Source: Vreelandella glaciei
Lineage (GTDB): Bacteria; Pseudomonadota; Gammaproteobacteria; Pseudomonadales; Halomonadaceae
Assembly (NCBI RefSeq): GCF_013415125.1
Contig: NZ_JACCDE010000004.1
Span: 62,001 to 126,000 of the forward strand
Length of the DNA stretch: 64,000 bases
Direction: 5' to 3'
This document shows positions 9,708 to 19,400 of this stretch, in pieces; the stretch's first letter is position 1; each line of letters starts with the position of its first letter. Below the pieces are notes generated by a model, which searched no databases, was not told the DNA's origin, and saw nothing but the letters and a program-made list of their open reading frames with translations. Position numbers and translations under genes: made by a program.

Positions 9708-10148
9708 TTACCAAGACTTATAGGGCAAAAACTTGCCGTTTAACGTTAGCAAAACCCGGTCGCCTTTGGGGTCTTCGATTTTGTCGACTTCCATGGTGAA
9801 GTTGATGGCGCTCATGATGCCGTCGCCGAACTTCTCCTGCACGACGTCCTTCAAGGTTTCCCCATAAACGCCGACCACTTCATACAGGCGGTAGATGAAG
9901 GGGTCCTGGGGAATTGCTTCGTCCCAGGCTTTGGTGGGAAACGCCACTAACGCTTCGGCGACGTCGCTTTCCACGCCCAGCGTATCGCATATTTGATGAG
10001 CCACATCGCTGCTGGCGCTATTCATGCCGTAGCAGGCGGAAGCGACCCAGACCGGCGACATGCCAACCGTTTTACCAATGTCGTCCCAGCTCATTTTTTT
10101 ACGCGCTTTGGCGGCGAGCAGAGTATGACGCATTTCGAGCTTATCCAT
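9708..10148 (-). CDS. cynS: Cyanate hydratase (cyanase)
   Basis: This 146-residue enzyme converts cyanate and bicarbonate to carbon dioxide and carbamate, which decays to ammonia. The catalytic triad is visible as Arg87, Glu90 and Ser113, exactly nine positions before the E. coli numbering (96/99/122), and the N-terminal helix-turn-helix-like fold (WDDIGKTVGMSPVWVASACYG) of cyanases is intact. AGGAG lies about seven bases upstream of the ATG. It is the second gene after an FNT-family channel on the same strand, and that pair has a sigma-54-type promoter. No carbonic anhydrase or CynX-like transporter gene is adjacent. Confidence 0.97.
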   Translation of the reverse strand: MDKLEMRHTLLAAKARKKMSWDDIGKTVGMSPVWVASACYGMNSASSDVAHQICDTLGVESDVAEALVAFPTKAWDEAIPQDPFIYRLYEVVGVYGETLKDVVQEKFGDGIMSAINFTMEVDKIEDPKGDRVLLTLNGKFLPYKSW

Positions 10149-10168
10149 GATGGTTCTCCTTTAGAGTT

Positions 10169-10191
10169 AAGGGCGTTTGACGCCCTTTTTT
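10169..10191 (+). terminator. Terminator-like hairpin between FNT gene and cynS, U-tract in the antisense direction
   Basis: An 8-bp stem (AAGGGCGT/ACGCCCTT) with a TTG loop is followed by six T residues when read on the plus strand. Both neighbouring genes run on the minus strand, so the U-tract faces opposite to their transcription. In the sense mRNA it is a stable hairpin just upstream of the cynS ribosome site. It could stop antisense transcription or modulate cynS expression relative to the channel gene. Confidence 0.55.
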
Positions 10192-10207
10192 GCCTAATAG
10201 GCTGCGA

Positions 10208-11020
10208 TCAAGAAAAGACTTTTTTGGCCTGAGTGCGGACGTGGGTGGTGTAGAGAACCAAGCCAACCAGCGTCAAACCGCCTACCAAGTTGCCTAGTAC
10301 GGTGGGGATTTCGTTCCACATAATGTATTGATACAGAGTGAAGTCAGCGCCCATCATCAGACCAATCGGGAACAGGAACATGTTGACAACGGAGTGCTCA
10401 AAACCGAGATAGAAGAAGACAATAATCGGCATCCACATGGCCATGATTTTGCCGGAAACCGTTGTAGAGATGGCAGCACCCACCACGCCCATGGACACCA
10501 TCCAGTTGCAGAACATGCCTCTTAGGAAGAGCACGATCCAACCGGCAATGCCGGCATCCTGATAACCCACCGTTCGGCTTTCACCGACGGTCATCATCGT
10601 TTGGCCGACAGCGTTGATCTCTTCAGTGCCGCCCATGGTGAAGTTCAAGTAACCGAAGGTGGCGATAAATAGGGCACCCCCAAGATTGCCGAGCCCTACC
10701 AGCCCCCAGCACTTCAGCATTCGGGGTAGTGTGACGCCAGGCCGCTTGTCGAGCCATGCAAGAGGCACCAGTGTGAAAACACCAGTGAGCAGGTCATAGC
10801 CCATCAGGTAAAGCATCACAAAGCCGACCGGAAAGAGCAGCGCCCCTATCAAGAAGTTGCCTGTTTGTGTCGCTATGGTAATGGCGAAAATAACTGCCAA
10901 CGCCAGGGTAGCTCCCGCCATAAAGGAGCGAATAAGTGTATCCCGGGTGCCCATATAGATTTTTGATTCACCCTGATCCACCAGCTTGGTGACAAATTCA
11001 CTGGGCATTAGATAAGACAT
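10208..11020 (-). CDS. Formate/nitrite transporter (FNT) family channel, candidate cyanate channel
   Basis: This 270-residue inner-membrane protein of the FNT/FocA/NirC family should form a pentameric channel for small monovalent anions. Six hydrophobic segments are visible. The conserved central motif GFEHSVVNMF carries the pore histidine, and NWMV before the fifth membrane segment is also typical. The second ATG (11020) is preferred because AGGAG lies eight bases before it, whereas the first ATG at 11026 is only two bases away. The gene lies upstream of cynS in the same operon, about 150 nt downstream of the expected sigma-54 start site. Formate and nitrite are the classic substrates; cyanate is inferred here from gene context. 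Confidence 0.88.
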   Translation of the reverse strand: MSYLMPSEFVTKLVDQGESKIYMGTRDTLIRSFMAGATLALAVIFAITIATQTGNFLIGALLFPVGFVMLYLMGYDLLTGVFTLVPLAWLDKRPGVTLPRMLKCWGLVGLGNLGGALFIATFGYLNFTMGGTEEINAVGQTMMTVGESRTVGYQDAGIAGWIVLFLRGMFCNWMVSMGVVGAAISTTVSGKIMAMWMPIIVFFYLGFEHSVVNMFLFPIGLMMGADFTLYQYIMWNEIPTVLGNLVGGLTLVGLVLYTTHVRTQAKKVFS

Positions 11021-11181
11021 AAGCATGTCTCCTGTGTCATTTCGGTTAATTAACGCTTAACCCAAGAGTTTTAGAGTTTCCTGCTAGGAGCAATAAATAG
11101 GAGCAATAAAACCGATGGCTGCGCCTTCCTGGTGCAAAAGAGATTAAGCGTGTGGCGCTATCGCACTATCACTGTTTGTAT

Positions 11182-11197
11182 TGCGATTTATGTGCCA
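11182..11197 (-). promoter_or_regulatory. Sigma-54 (-24/-12) promoter of the FNT-cynS operon
   Basis: Read on the minus strand the sequence is TGGCACATAAATCGCA. It has the essential GG and GC doublets separated by ten bases and matches the sigma-54 consensus TGGCAC-N5-TTGCW at all but one or two positions. It points at the FNT gene; transcription should begin near 11171, giving a 5' leader of about 150 nt. Confidence 0.8.
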
Positions 11198-11274
11198 ACT
11201 CTTGATTGTGCTGATTAACCGTTTGTTTTTAATTAATTTATTTTTTTGGCATTGGTTTTGAATCACTCGAATAG

Positions 11275-11327
11275 TTACGAAAAATCGTAAATAACGATAT
11301 TTCGTTGTTTTATTAACGAAAAATCGT
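11275..11327. promoter_or_regulatory. Three tandem palindromes (ACGA-N4-TCGT), candidate activator-binding sites
   Basis: Three copies of an inverted repeat lie at 11275-11290 (TTACGAAAAATCGTAA), 11293-11306 (AACGATATTTCGTT) and 11316-11327 (ACGAAAAATCGT). Their centres are 17 and 22 bp apart. They lie roughly 110 to 150 bp upstream of the predicted sigma-54 start site, the usual distance for bacterial enhancer sites, and 60 to 110 bp before the divergent activator gene. They are the likely binding sites of that activator and may also autoregulate it. Confidence 0.75.
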
Positions 11328-11390
11328 AACTGGCGTGGGAATTGAATGGTTCATTAGTGAAGATCACCTTGAATCCTGAGGTAGTAGCTA

Positions 11391-13385
11391 ATGCTTATGC
11401 AGGAAACCACGCACGCCACAGCCTCTGCACTCATGGGCGGCTACTCACCGCTTGCCATGATTGTGATCGACCCCTTTACCGATCAGCTATTGGCTGCCAA
11501 TCCGGCTGCCTGTGAGCTGCTATGCATTGAACAGCTATGTACTGAGCAAACAGGTATTGAGCAAGGCATGTCTCTAGCGGCTCCCTTTAGCCACCGTTTG
11601 AGTGCGTCACTGCCGCTATGGGTGAGCTTTACGGATGAGGCGCTGGTGCAAAAAACCGCCTGGTCGGATGATTTGGTGATACTCGATATGCTGCGCCAGC
11701 CCTACCGGGTAGAGGTTTATGCCCAGTGCATTGAAGACTCTGACCAGCTTCTGTTAACGCTGATTGATCGTAATAAAGCCGAGCAGCGACGTGCCAAGGC
11801 AGAGCTTGGTCGCCAGCACCGCCAGGGTGAAGTGGGCTGGCAGCGTGTCGAGCAGGTCTTCGAGCGCATTGAGAAGCAGAACCAGCTGATTCTCGGCGCG
11901 GCAGGCGAGGGCATTTATGGCCTGGATGCCGAGGGTAAAACCACCTTTGTTAATCCCGCCGCGGAGCGCATTTTAGGCTGGAGTACCGAGGACATGGTGG
12001 GCCACGACGCGCATCTGATGTTCCATCACACCCACGCCGATGGCAGCCAATTTCCGGTGCAGCAGTGCCCGATTCATGCCTCGTTTAGTGATGGTCAGGT
12101 CCATCACGTCGATAACGAAGTGTTTTGGCATAAAAACGGCGAAGCGATCCCGGTCGAGTACACCAGTACACCGATTTTCGAGATGGGCCGTTTGGTCGGG
12201 GCAGTAGTGTTGTTTCGTGATATTCGTGAGCGTAAGCGCGCCGAGCAGCAGCTGCGCGATGCGCTGGCTGAAGTGGAGACGCTCAAACAGCGCCTAGAGC
12301 TAGAGAACGAATACCTCCAAGAAGAGATAAAAGCGGAGTTAAATCACCGCGATATCGTGGGCAATAGCCCGGCGGTGGCACAACTGATTAAACAGATAGA
12401 GATGGTCGCGCCCACTAATGCCAATGTCTTGATTAGCGGCGAATCCGGTACTGGCAAAGAGCTGATCGCCCGGGCTATTCATGCGGGCAATGCGCGCAGC
12501 GATCGGCCGCTGATCCGCGTGAACTGCGCCGCTATCCCGCGAGATCTTTTCGAGAGTGAGTTTTTCGGCCATGTAAAAGGCGCCTTTACCGGTGCCGTGC
12601 AGGATCGTCCCGGGCGTTTTGAGCTGGCCCACGGCGGTACGCTGTTTTTAGATGAAGTCGGTGAAATTCCCTTGGAGCTGCAGAGTAAGCTGCTGCGTGT
12701 ATTGCAGGACCAGCAGTTTGAAAGGGTGGGTGACAACCGCACACGGGAGGTCGATGTGCGGGTCATTGCAGCGACCAACCGTGAACTGCGTGACATGATC
12801 GAAGCGGGCCACTTTCGGGAAGACCTCTACTTCCGCCTTAACGTCTTTCCCATTGATTCGGTGCCACTACGTAAGCGGATTGAGGATGTGCCGCTACTAG
12901 CGCGTCATTTTTTGCACCGTGCCTGTCTTAAATTCAATAAGCCCGGCGTGCGTATTCCTCCCGCCCAATTAGAAATACTCCAGCGTTACCCCTGGCCCGG
13001 CAACATTCGTGAGCTGGAAAACGTCATTGAGCGACAGGTGATCGTCACCCAGGACCGGCGCCTGGTATTTGATGACCTGCTGCTGAGTGAACCGCCGCGT
13101 TTGTCAAGCCGCAATAACTCGGTGCACTCGGTGGCTCATTCTAGTGGGCAACAAAGTGAAGCACCGCTGCTAACCGAACATGCGCTTAGCCAGCGCCAGC
13201 AAGAAAGCACCATTGCCGCTCTATCCAAGGCGGGCGGCAAAGTGTCTGGGGCGGGCGGCGCTGCGGAGCTACTGGGGATCAAGCCAACCACGTTAGCGTC
13301 ACGGCTAACAAAGTGGGGCATTGATCCAAGGGAATTTCGTAAAAGAAAGCCGCATCTATCGTCAAAGTCTCATGCTTTGGACTAA
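11391..13385 (+). CDS. Sigma-54-dependent PAS-domain transcriptional activator
   Basis: This 664-residue enhancer-binding protein activates sigma-54 RNA polymerase. Its N-terminal half has a degenerate PAS-like segment (about 15-125), a clear second PAS domain (about 165-280) and a coiled-coil linker (about 280-315). The AAA+ domain follows, with Walker A GESGTGKE (350-357), the sigma-54 contact loop GAFTGA (397-402) and Walker B LFLDEVG (418-424). A Fis-type helix-turn-helix is near residues 620-655. There is no receiver domain, so it probably senses a ligand or redox signal directly. GAGG lies nine bases upstream of the ATG. It is transcribed divergently from the FNT-cynS operon, which has a sigma-54 promoter, and is its probable specific activator. 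Confidence 0.93.
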   Translation: MLMQETTHATASALMGGYSPLAMIVIDPFTDQLLAANPAACELLCIEQLCTEQTGIEQGMSLAAPFSHRLSASLPLWVSFTDEALVQKTAWSDDLVILDMLRQPYRVEVYAQCIEDSDQLLLTLIDRNKAEQRRAKAELGRQHRQGEVGWQRVEQVFERIEKQNQLILGAAGEGIYGLDAEGKTTFVNPAAERILGWSTEDMVGHDAHLMFHHTHADGSQFPVQQCPIHASFSDGQVHHVDNEVFWHKNGEAIPVEYTSTPIFEMGRLVGAVVLFRDIRERKRAEQQLRDALAEVETLKQRLELENEYLQEEIKAELNHRDIVGNSPAVAQLIKQIEMVAPTNANVLISGESGTGKELIARAIHAGNARSDRPLIRVNCAAIPRDLFESEFFGHVKGAFTGAVQDRPGRFELAHGGTLFLDEVGEIPLELQSKLLRVLQDQQFERVGDNRTREVDVRVIAATNRELRDMIEAGHFREDLYFRLNVFPIDSVPLRKRIEDVPLLARHFLHRACLKFNKPGVRIPPAQLEILQRYPWPGNIRELENVIERQVIVTQDRRLVFDDLLLSEPPRLSSRNNSVHSVAHSSGQQSEAPLLTEHALSQRQQESTIAALSKAGGKVSGAGGAAELLGIKPTTLASRLTKWGIDPREFRKRKPHLSSKSHALD

Positions 13386-13448
13386 GGTAAGCTGGATGCG
13401 ACTTGACAATAGGCCGTACACACAATTTTAGATTGTTCAAGGCTAGCA

Positions 13449-13464
13449 TACATACATGAATGTA
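13449..13464. promoter_or_regulatory. Operator-like palindrome in the efflux operon promoter
   Basis: TACATACATGAATGTA has perfect 5-bp inverted ends (TACAT/ATGTA). It lies immediately before a TATAAT box and shares TACA and TGAATGTA with a motif upstream of the TetR gene at 22216-22231. It resembles, from memory, the operators of AcrR and TtgR, which regulate efflux operons of this type. Confidence 0.65.
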
Positions 13465-13466
13465 AC

Positions 13467-13472
13467 TATAAT
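13467..13472 (+). promoter_or_regulatory. -10 element of the tolC-acrAB-type operon promoter
   Basis: A perfect TATAAT begins two bases after the operator-like palindrome, so a bound repressor would cover the -35/-10 spacer. The matching -35 (TAGCAT at 13444-13449) is poor. A separate TTGACA at 13403-13408 may belong to a second start. Confidence 0.5.
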
Positions 13473-13603
13473 GCTCATCTTTCTGAGTGGCTTAATGCGC
13501 TGAGTGAGTTTGTAAGCTTAGATTCTTTGTAAGCTGAGAGACTTCGTAAGATGAGAAGCTTAGTTCGTTCGCCATCCTGACGCTGATACTTAGAGGCAAC
13601 CCC

Positions 13604-15067
13604 ATGCGACTGGCACACTGGGCAGTCAATGCCCCTTTACGACCCTTACTGTTAGCGGTATTCACAGCTTCTTTTGTGTTGCCTGCTCAAGCTGCTGACC
13701 TCCTCACGATTACCCGTGATGCGTTAGACAATAATGCGGCATTAGCATCGGCACGTTCCGAATATTTAGGCGTTGAAGCTGGCCGAGATGTGGCACGCAG
13801 TGGTTTGCTCCCCCAAGTTAACGCAACCGGTAATGTTGCCCACAACCAGCAGTACGAAAGTCAGACATCGTCGCGTGCAGGTACTGGCACAGGCACCGGT
13901 AATGTGAGTACCGGTGATGACCGTTACAACACCGTATCGCTCACCTTAGAAGCCACCCAGGCGCTTTATAACGAGGTGACACGCAGAGAAGTCACTCAGG
14001 CCGAGCGTCAGATTGACCAGCAGGTATATCTGCTAGCGGCCACCGAACAGCAGCTACTGATTGATACCGCCAGTGCCTATTTTGATATTCTGCGCGCCCA
14101 TGAAATATTAGAAGCACGTTTCGCTCAAGAGCGGGCGATTGGCCGTCAGCTTGAGCAAGCCGGCGAGCAGTTTGAAGTTGGCTTGATTGCGATTACCGAA
14201 GTCGAAGAAGCGCGTGCCACCTTTGACCAGTCTCGTGCTGACCGCATTGCCGCAGAAAGTAATCTTCAAGTGGCTTTTGAAGCATTGGAGCAGCTGACCG
14301 GCCAACGTTATGCCAGCATTGAAGCACTGGGCGACAGCATGCCGGTTGGCCTTCCCGAGCCAAGTAGTCGCGACTACTGGGTTGAACAGGCCCTTGAGCT
14401 TAACCCGCAGGTATTGGCCCAACAGGCCGGTATTGAGGTAGCACGCAGCGGCGTAGAAATTGCCCGGGCGGGCAACTTACCTACGCTTCAAGCGTTTGGT
14501 AATTATCAATACAGTGACAGTGATGTTGATAATACCACCGGTGAAGATTCCTCTAGCCAGGTGGGCTTAAGCGCTAATTTGCCGATTTATACCGGCGGCC
14601 GTACCAGCGCCAGTATCCGTCAAGGGACCTATCAACTGGAAAGCAGCCAGTATGATTTCGAGTCTCAGCGTCGCTCTTCGATCCAGCAAGTCCGCTCGCT
14701 GTATACCCAAGTCAGCAATGATGTGGAAACCGTTGAAGCCCGCCAGCAGGCTATTGTCTCCAACCAAAGCGCCTTAGAGGCTACCCGCGCCGGTTACGAG
14801 GTTGGTACCCGTAACATCGTGGATGTGTTGAACGCTGAGCAAAACCTCTACAACGCGATCGCCAACTACGCGGAAGCTCGCTACGACTATGTGGTGAATT
14901 TGCTCTCGCTGCGCCAACAAGCCGGTCGCCTGGACGTTGAAGCCATTGAGGAAGTCAATGCGTGGTTAACCGGCGATGAGGTGAACTTTATCTTGCCAGA
15001 AAGTGACGGCAACGACCGCTATGACAGCGCTCTCGACATTGGTGCACCGCCCCAACCGGGTATGTAA
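13604..15067 (+). CDS. TolC family outer-membrane efflux protein
   Basis: This 487-residue protein is the outer-membrane channel of a tripartite efflux pump. An N-terminal signal peptide ends around AQA-ADLLT (about residue 30). The two repeated halves of the TolC fold are visible, each with long helical stretches rich in Ala, Gln and Glu and a short beta segment (for example VSLTLEATQALYNEV and VGLSANLPIYTGGRT). The acidic C-terminus lies in the periplasm. It is followed by the adaptor and the inner-membrane pump on the same strand, with gaps of 78 bp and then a one-base overlap. The order, outer-membrane gene first, differs from E. coli acrAB. Confidence 0.93.
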   Translation: MRLAHWAVNAPLRPLLLAVFTASFVLPAQAADLLTITRDALDNNAALASARSEYLGVEAGRDVARSGLLPQVNATGNVAHNQQYESQTSSRAGTGTGTGNVSTGDDRYNTVSLTLEATQALYNEVTRREVTQAERQIDQQVYLLAATEQQLLIDTASAYFDILRAHEILEARFAQERAIGRQLEQAGEQFEVGLIAITEVEEARATFDQSRADRIAAESNLQVAFEALEQLTGQRYASIEALGDSMPVGLPEPSSRDYWVEQALELNPQVLAQQAGIEVARSGVEIARAGNLPTLQAFGNYQYSDSDVDNTTGEDSSSQVGLSANLPIYTGGRTSASIRQGTYQLESSQYDFESQRRSSIQQVRSLYTQVSNDVETVEARQQAIVSNQSALEATRAGYEVGTRNIVDVLNAEQNLYNAIANYAEARYDYVVNLLSLRQQAGRLDVEAIEEVNAWLTGDEVNFILPESDGNDRYDSALDIGAPPQPGM

Positions 15068-15145
15068 TTTGCTGCTGTTTTGGGGATGACCCAGGTGCGC
15101 AAGTGCTATCAGTCGACTTTTAAAAGATACATGGGAACTTAACGT

Positions 15146-16417
15146 ATGAAGAAGATGATTCACTCACGCCGAGCGAGTCTAGTAACGCTGGTAGCCGCGC
15201 TGGCACTCGCGGCCTGTGGTCAAGAGCAAACCGAGGCGCCCCAGCAGGGCGCTGAACAAGAATCCCCGCCCCATCAAGTAGCAGTAACTGAAATGGCGCG
15301 TCAGGATATACCGCTGGATAAATCCTACCCCTCCTTGCTACGCAGCGATGATGAAGTCACTTTGGTGGCACGTGTAAACGGTTTTCTTGAAGAGCGTCAC
15401 TTCGAACCAGGCCAACTGGTAGAAGAGGGCGATAGCCTTTACACCATTGAGCCTGATCTTTACCAGGCAACCGTTAATCAGCGGGAGGCTGATTTACAAA
15501 GCGCGCGTGCTGAGCTTTCCCGTGCCCAGCGCGATGCCCAGCGTTTCGAGCAGTTGCTAAGTCAGAACTCGGTCAGCCGTCAGCAGTACGACCAAGCGCT
15601 CGCTGACCAGCGAGTCGCCCAAGCAAGCGTAGCGCAGGCCGAGGCGGCATTAACCAGTGCTAACTTAGACCTAGGTTACTCGCAGGTAACTGCTCCGGTG
15701 TCGGGCATGATCGGTTTAAGCCAAATTAACGTGGGCAATTTAGTGACTTCTGGCACTGAGCTAGCCACCATCACGCCGCTTGATCCCTTAGAAGTGCGTT
15801 TCCAGTTGCCTCAGCGCGATGCCTTTGAGTTGCGTCGTCAGTTGAGCGATGGAGGTGAAGCATCGGATATTCGTGCACGTCTAAGTATTCCGGGCGTGAG
15901 CGGCGGCAGTGATTCCGAATTGGAAGGGCGTTTAGACTTCCTGGGTTCCAGTGTGGATCAAGGCACTAGCACCGTTCAGGCATCCGCAACGTTTGAAAAC
16001 CCTGAAGCGAGCGTACTACCCGGCCAATTTGTCCGCGTACGTATCGAAGGCTTAAAGCGCTTTGATGTGATAGCCGTGCCAGAAATTGCGGTGACCCAAG
16101 GCTTGATGGGCCCGCAGGTGTATGTGCTGGATGACGAGGATAAAGCCCGCGAACAGACGGTCTCTTTAGGTGAAGTGGCAGGCCCTTGGCAGTTGATTCG
16201 TGAGGGCTTGGAGCCGGGTGATCGCGTGGTGGTTGGCGACCCTGCTGGTTTAGAACCGGGTATGGCGATTGATCCTCAGTCGTTTGATGGCAACGCTGAA
16301 TACATCGTTGAAGATGTAGAGCAAGAAGAGGAGCAAGAACAGGCCGAGGCAGCGCAAGCGATGGAAGCAGGGGCCGCCGATGGGCAGCCCGCTGAAGGGG
16401 AAGAGGGTGCGCAATAA
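15146..16417 (+). CDS. RND efflux periplasmic adaptor (AcrA/MexA family lipoprotein)
   Basis: This 423-residue membrane-fusion protein links the RND pump to the outer-membrane channel. It has a lipoprotein signal with lipobox LAAC (Cys at about residue 24). Next come the lipoyl half-motifs (LVARVNGFLEERHFEPGQLVEEGDSLYTI and LGYSQVTAPVSGMIG) on either side of a coiled-coil hairpin (about 95-170), then the beta-barrel and membrane-proximal domains. The C-terminal tail is unusually acidic (EDVEQEEEQEQAEA). Its stop codon shares a base with the start of the pump gene (TAATG), implying coupled translation. Confidence 0.94.
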   Translation: MKKMIHSRRASLVTLVAALALAACGQEQTEAPQQGAEQESPPHQVAVTEMARQDIPLDKSYPSLLRSDDEVTLVARVNGFLEERHFEPGQLVEEGDSLYTIEPDLYQATVNQREADLQSARAELSRAQRDAQRFEQLLSQNSVSRQQYDQALADQRVAQASVAQAEAALTSANLDLGYSQVTAPVSGMIGLSQINVGNLVTSGTELATITPLDPLEVRFQLPQRDAFELRRQLSDGGEASDIRARLSIPGVSGGSDSELEGRLDFLGSSVDQGTSTVQASATFENPEASVLPGQFVRVRIEGLKRFDVIAVPEIAVTQGLMGPQVYVLDDEDKAREQTVSLGEVAGPWQLIREGLEPGDRVVVGDPAGLEPGMAIDPQSFDGNAEYIVEDVEQEEEQEQAEAAQAMEAGAADGQPAEGEEGAQ

Positions 16418-19400
16418 TGAACTTCTCTAACTTCTTCATCAGCCGCCCGATATTTGCCACGGTGCTGGCCATTATCGTGACGTTGGTGGGTGTTATGTCG
16501 ATGCGGGTGCTGCCGATTGAGCAGTACCCTAGCGTGGTACCGCCAACAGTGTCGGTACAGGCGCAGTTCCCTGGTGCGGATGCGGAAACCGTCGCGCAAA
16601 CCGTTGCGGCACCGCTTGCGGAGGCCATTAATGGCGTTGAGGACATGTTGTACATGACCTCTAACAGTGCTGATAACGGCACCATGAGCCTCAGCGTGGC
16701 ATTTGATATCGGCACCGATGGCGATATTAATACCATCAACGTCAACAACCGCGTTCAAGGGGCGCTTTCGCAGTTGCCTGAAGCTGTACAGTCCCAAGGC
16801 GTGACTGTGGAGCTGCGCTCAGACTCTATTTTGATGTTGGTGGCATTGACCTCACCTAGTGGGGACTACAACAACATCTATATGCAGAACTACGCCACGC
16901 TAAACGTGCTTGATGAACTGCGTCAAGTGCCTGGGGTGGGTAATGCCGAAGTGTTGGGTGGTGGTGAGTTCGCCATGCGTATCTGGATGGACCCGGATAA
17001 ATTGGCGCAGTACGATCTAACGCCTAGCGAAGTGGCGAGTGCGATTAGAGCGCAGAACACTGAGATTCCGGCTGGTAGCTTGGCATCAACGCCGCAAAGT
17101 GAACCGCGTGCCTATACCTATACGATTACGGCGGGTGGTCGACTGAATAACGTCGATGATTTCCGCAATATTTACCTGCGCACCAACAGCGATGGTTCCT
17201 CACTACGTTTGGAAGACGTAGCGCGCATTGAGCTGGGGGCATCCTTTTACGGGGTTGATGCACGTTTGAACGGCTCTACCATGACGCCGATCATCATTAA
17301 TCAGCAGCCTGGGGCCAATGCGCTAGCAACCGCAGATGCTGTGCGGTCTACCATGGACGAGCTGGAAGGGCGCTTTCCGCCTGGGTTGGAGTATGTCGCG
17401 CCTTATGACACCACGCTCTTCATTGATGCCTCAGTTGAAACCGTACTTAAAACCTTTGTGGAAGCTTTCCTGATCGTTATTGTCATTCTGTTTATTTTTC
17501 TGCAGAACTGGCGCTTTACGGTGATTGCCATGTCGGTCGTGCCCGTCGCGGTGGTGGGGACATTTGCTGGCTTCTACCTGTTCGGTTTTTCGATCAATCT
17601 GCTGACGCTGTTTGCGCTGGTATTATCGATAGGCATAGTGGTCGATGATGCCATCCTGGTGGTGGAGAACGTTGAGCGGGTGTTGAGTGAAGAGGAGGAT
17701 ATCAGCGTAACGGATGCCACTATCCGCGCAATGAAAGAAGTCGGCGGACCCGTTATCGCCACCTCACTCATCATGGCGGCAGTGTTTGTACCTGTTGCCT
17801 TCTTGGGCGGTTTCACCGGCCAGATTTATCAGCAATTTGCGATTACAGTGGCAATCTCTGTGGCGCTCTCGGCGGTCATGGCATTGACCTTCACGCCCGC
17901 GCTGTCAGCGATCTTCATCAAGCACAAGATCGCCGGTGCCGGGCAGTCCAAGTTCAAACGAGCCCTGCATACGCCGCTGCGCCTGTTTGACCGTATGTTT
18001 GCGGGGATTACCGCCGCTTACATGTTGGTGGTAAAAGGCTTGGTGCGTTTTTGGGTATTGGCGTTGGCGCTCACGGTGCTGACCGGGGTGGGGTCGTACT
18101 GGCTCTACGCCAATACGCCCTCGACCCTGGTACCCGAGACCGACCAGGGGATCGTGCTGGTCAGCGTATCGCTTCCCGATGCGGCGTCCCTTGATCGTAC
18201 TCAGCGCTATATGGAGAAACTTAGTGCCGAGATTGAAAAAATCCCTGGCGTTGAATACTCCTCAGCGGTGGCAGGTTACGACATTCTTTCCAGCGCTGTT
18301 AACACCGCGCGTGGGATTATGTTCGTCAATATGCACCCCTGGGCTGAGCGAGATCTGACGGCCAGCGAACTCGTAGGTCAAATTATGGGGCTGGGCGCCA
18401 GTATCGACGGCGGTTCGGCAATGGCCTTTAATGTGCCGCCCATTATGGGACTTTCGACGACGGGCGGTTTCACCGGTTATTTGCAATCTTTTGAAGGGTC
18501 GACGCCGCGGGAGCTTTACGAAGCTTCGCTACAAATTATGCAGAAGGCGAATGAGCACCCTGCGCTTAACCAGGTATTCTCAACCTTCAACGTGAACGTT
18601 CCCTCGTATCGGGCCAACATTGATCAGCAGAAGGCGCTCAGCTACGGTGTGGCGCTGGAGAACATTAACTCGGCTTTATCCAATACGTTTGGTAACGGCT
18701 TTGTGAACTACTTCAGCTACCAAAACCGTAATTTCCAGGTGTATCTGCAAAACGAGGATGAATTCCGTAAAACGCCAGAAGACGTGAGCAACGTTTATGT
18801 TCGTGGCGGTAATGGTGAGCGTATTCCGCTTTCGGAGTTTGTTGAGCTTGAGCGTCAAACGGGGCCGTCTGTGGTATCGCGATTCGGTGTTTACGCCGGT
18901 GCTCAGTTTCAGGGTAATCCCGCGCCTGGCTATAGCTCGGCGCAGGCGATTGAAGCGATGGAGCAGGTGGTTCAAGAAACGCTGGGAACCAACTGGGGCA
19001 TGGGCTGGACCGGTACGGCGTATCAAGAGTCGAACCTGGGTAATGCTGCGACCCTGGCGATTGTCTTCGGGCTATTGATGGTGTTCCTGATTCTGGCGGC
19101 TCAGTATGAAAGTTGGTCTTTACCGCTGGCGGTACTGACAGCAACGCCCTTTGCTTTCCTCGGTGGTATAGGTGGCATCGTGCTGCGCGGGCTGGACACC
19201 AGTGTGTATGTACAGATCGGTATGCTAGTGGTGGTCGGGCTTGCCGCGAAAAACGCTATTCTGATCGTAGAGTTCGCCGAACTTCAGCGTAAAGAGCAGG
19301 GTAAAACCATTCGCGAAGCGGCAGTTACCGCAGCAGAGCTACGTTTCCGCCCCATCGTGATGACCTCTTTAGCGTTTATCTTCGGTACCTTGCCGTTGGC

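Noticed and set aside
9708..11020. Carbonic anhydrase (CynT) gene in the cyanase operon
   Set aside because: The only other gene in the operon is an FNT channel; no carbonic anhydrase motif is present in the window.
11249..11264. TGGCATTGGTTTTGAA on the plus strand as a sigma-54 promoter for the activator gene
   Set aside because: The -12 doublet reads GA instead of GC, so an essential element is missing.
15966..16748. 260-codon minus-strand open frame across the adaptor/pump junction
   Set aside because: It overlaps two well-supported genes and has a low-complexity, motif-free product.
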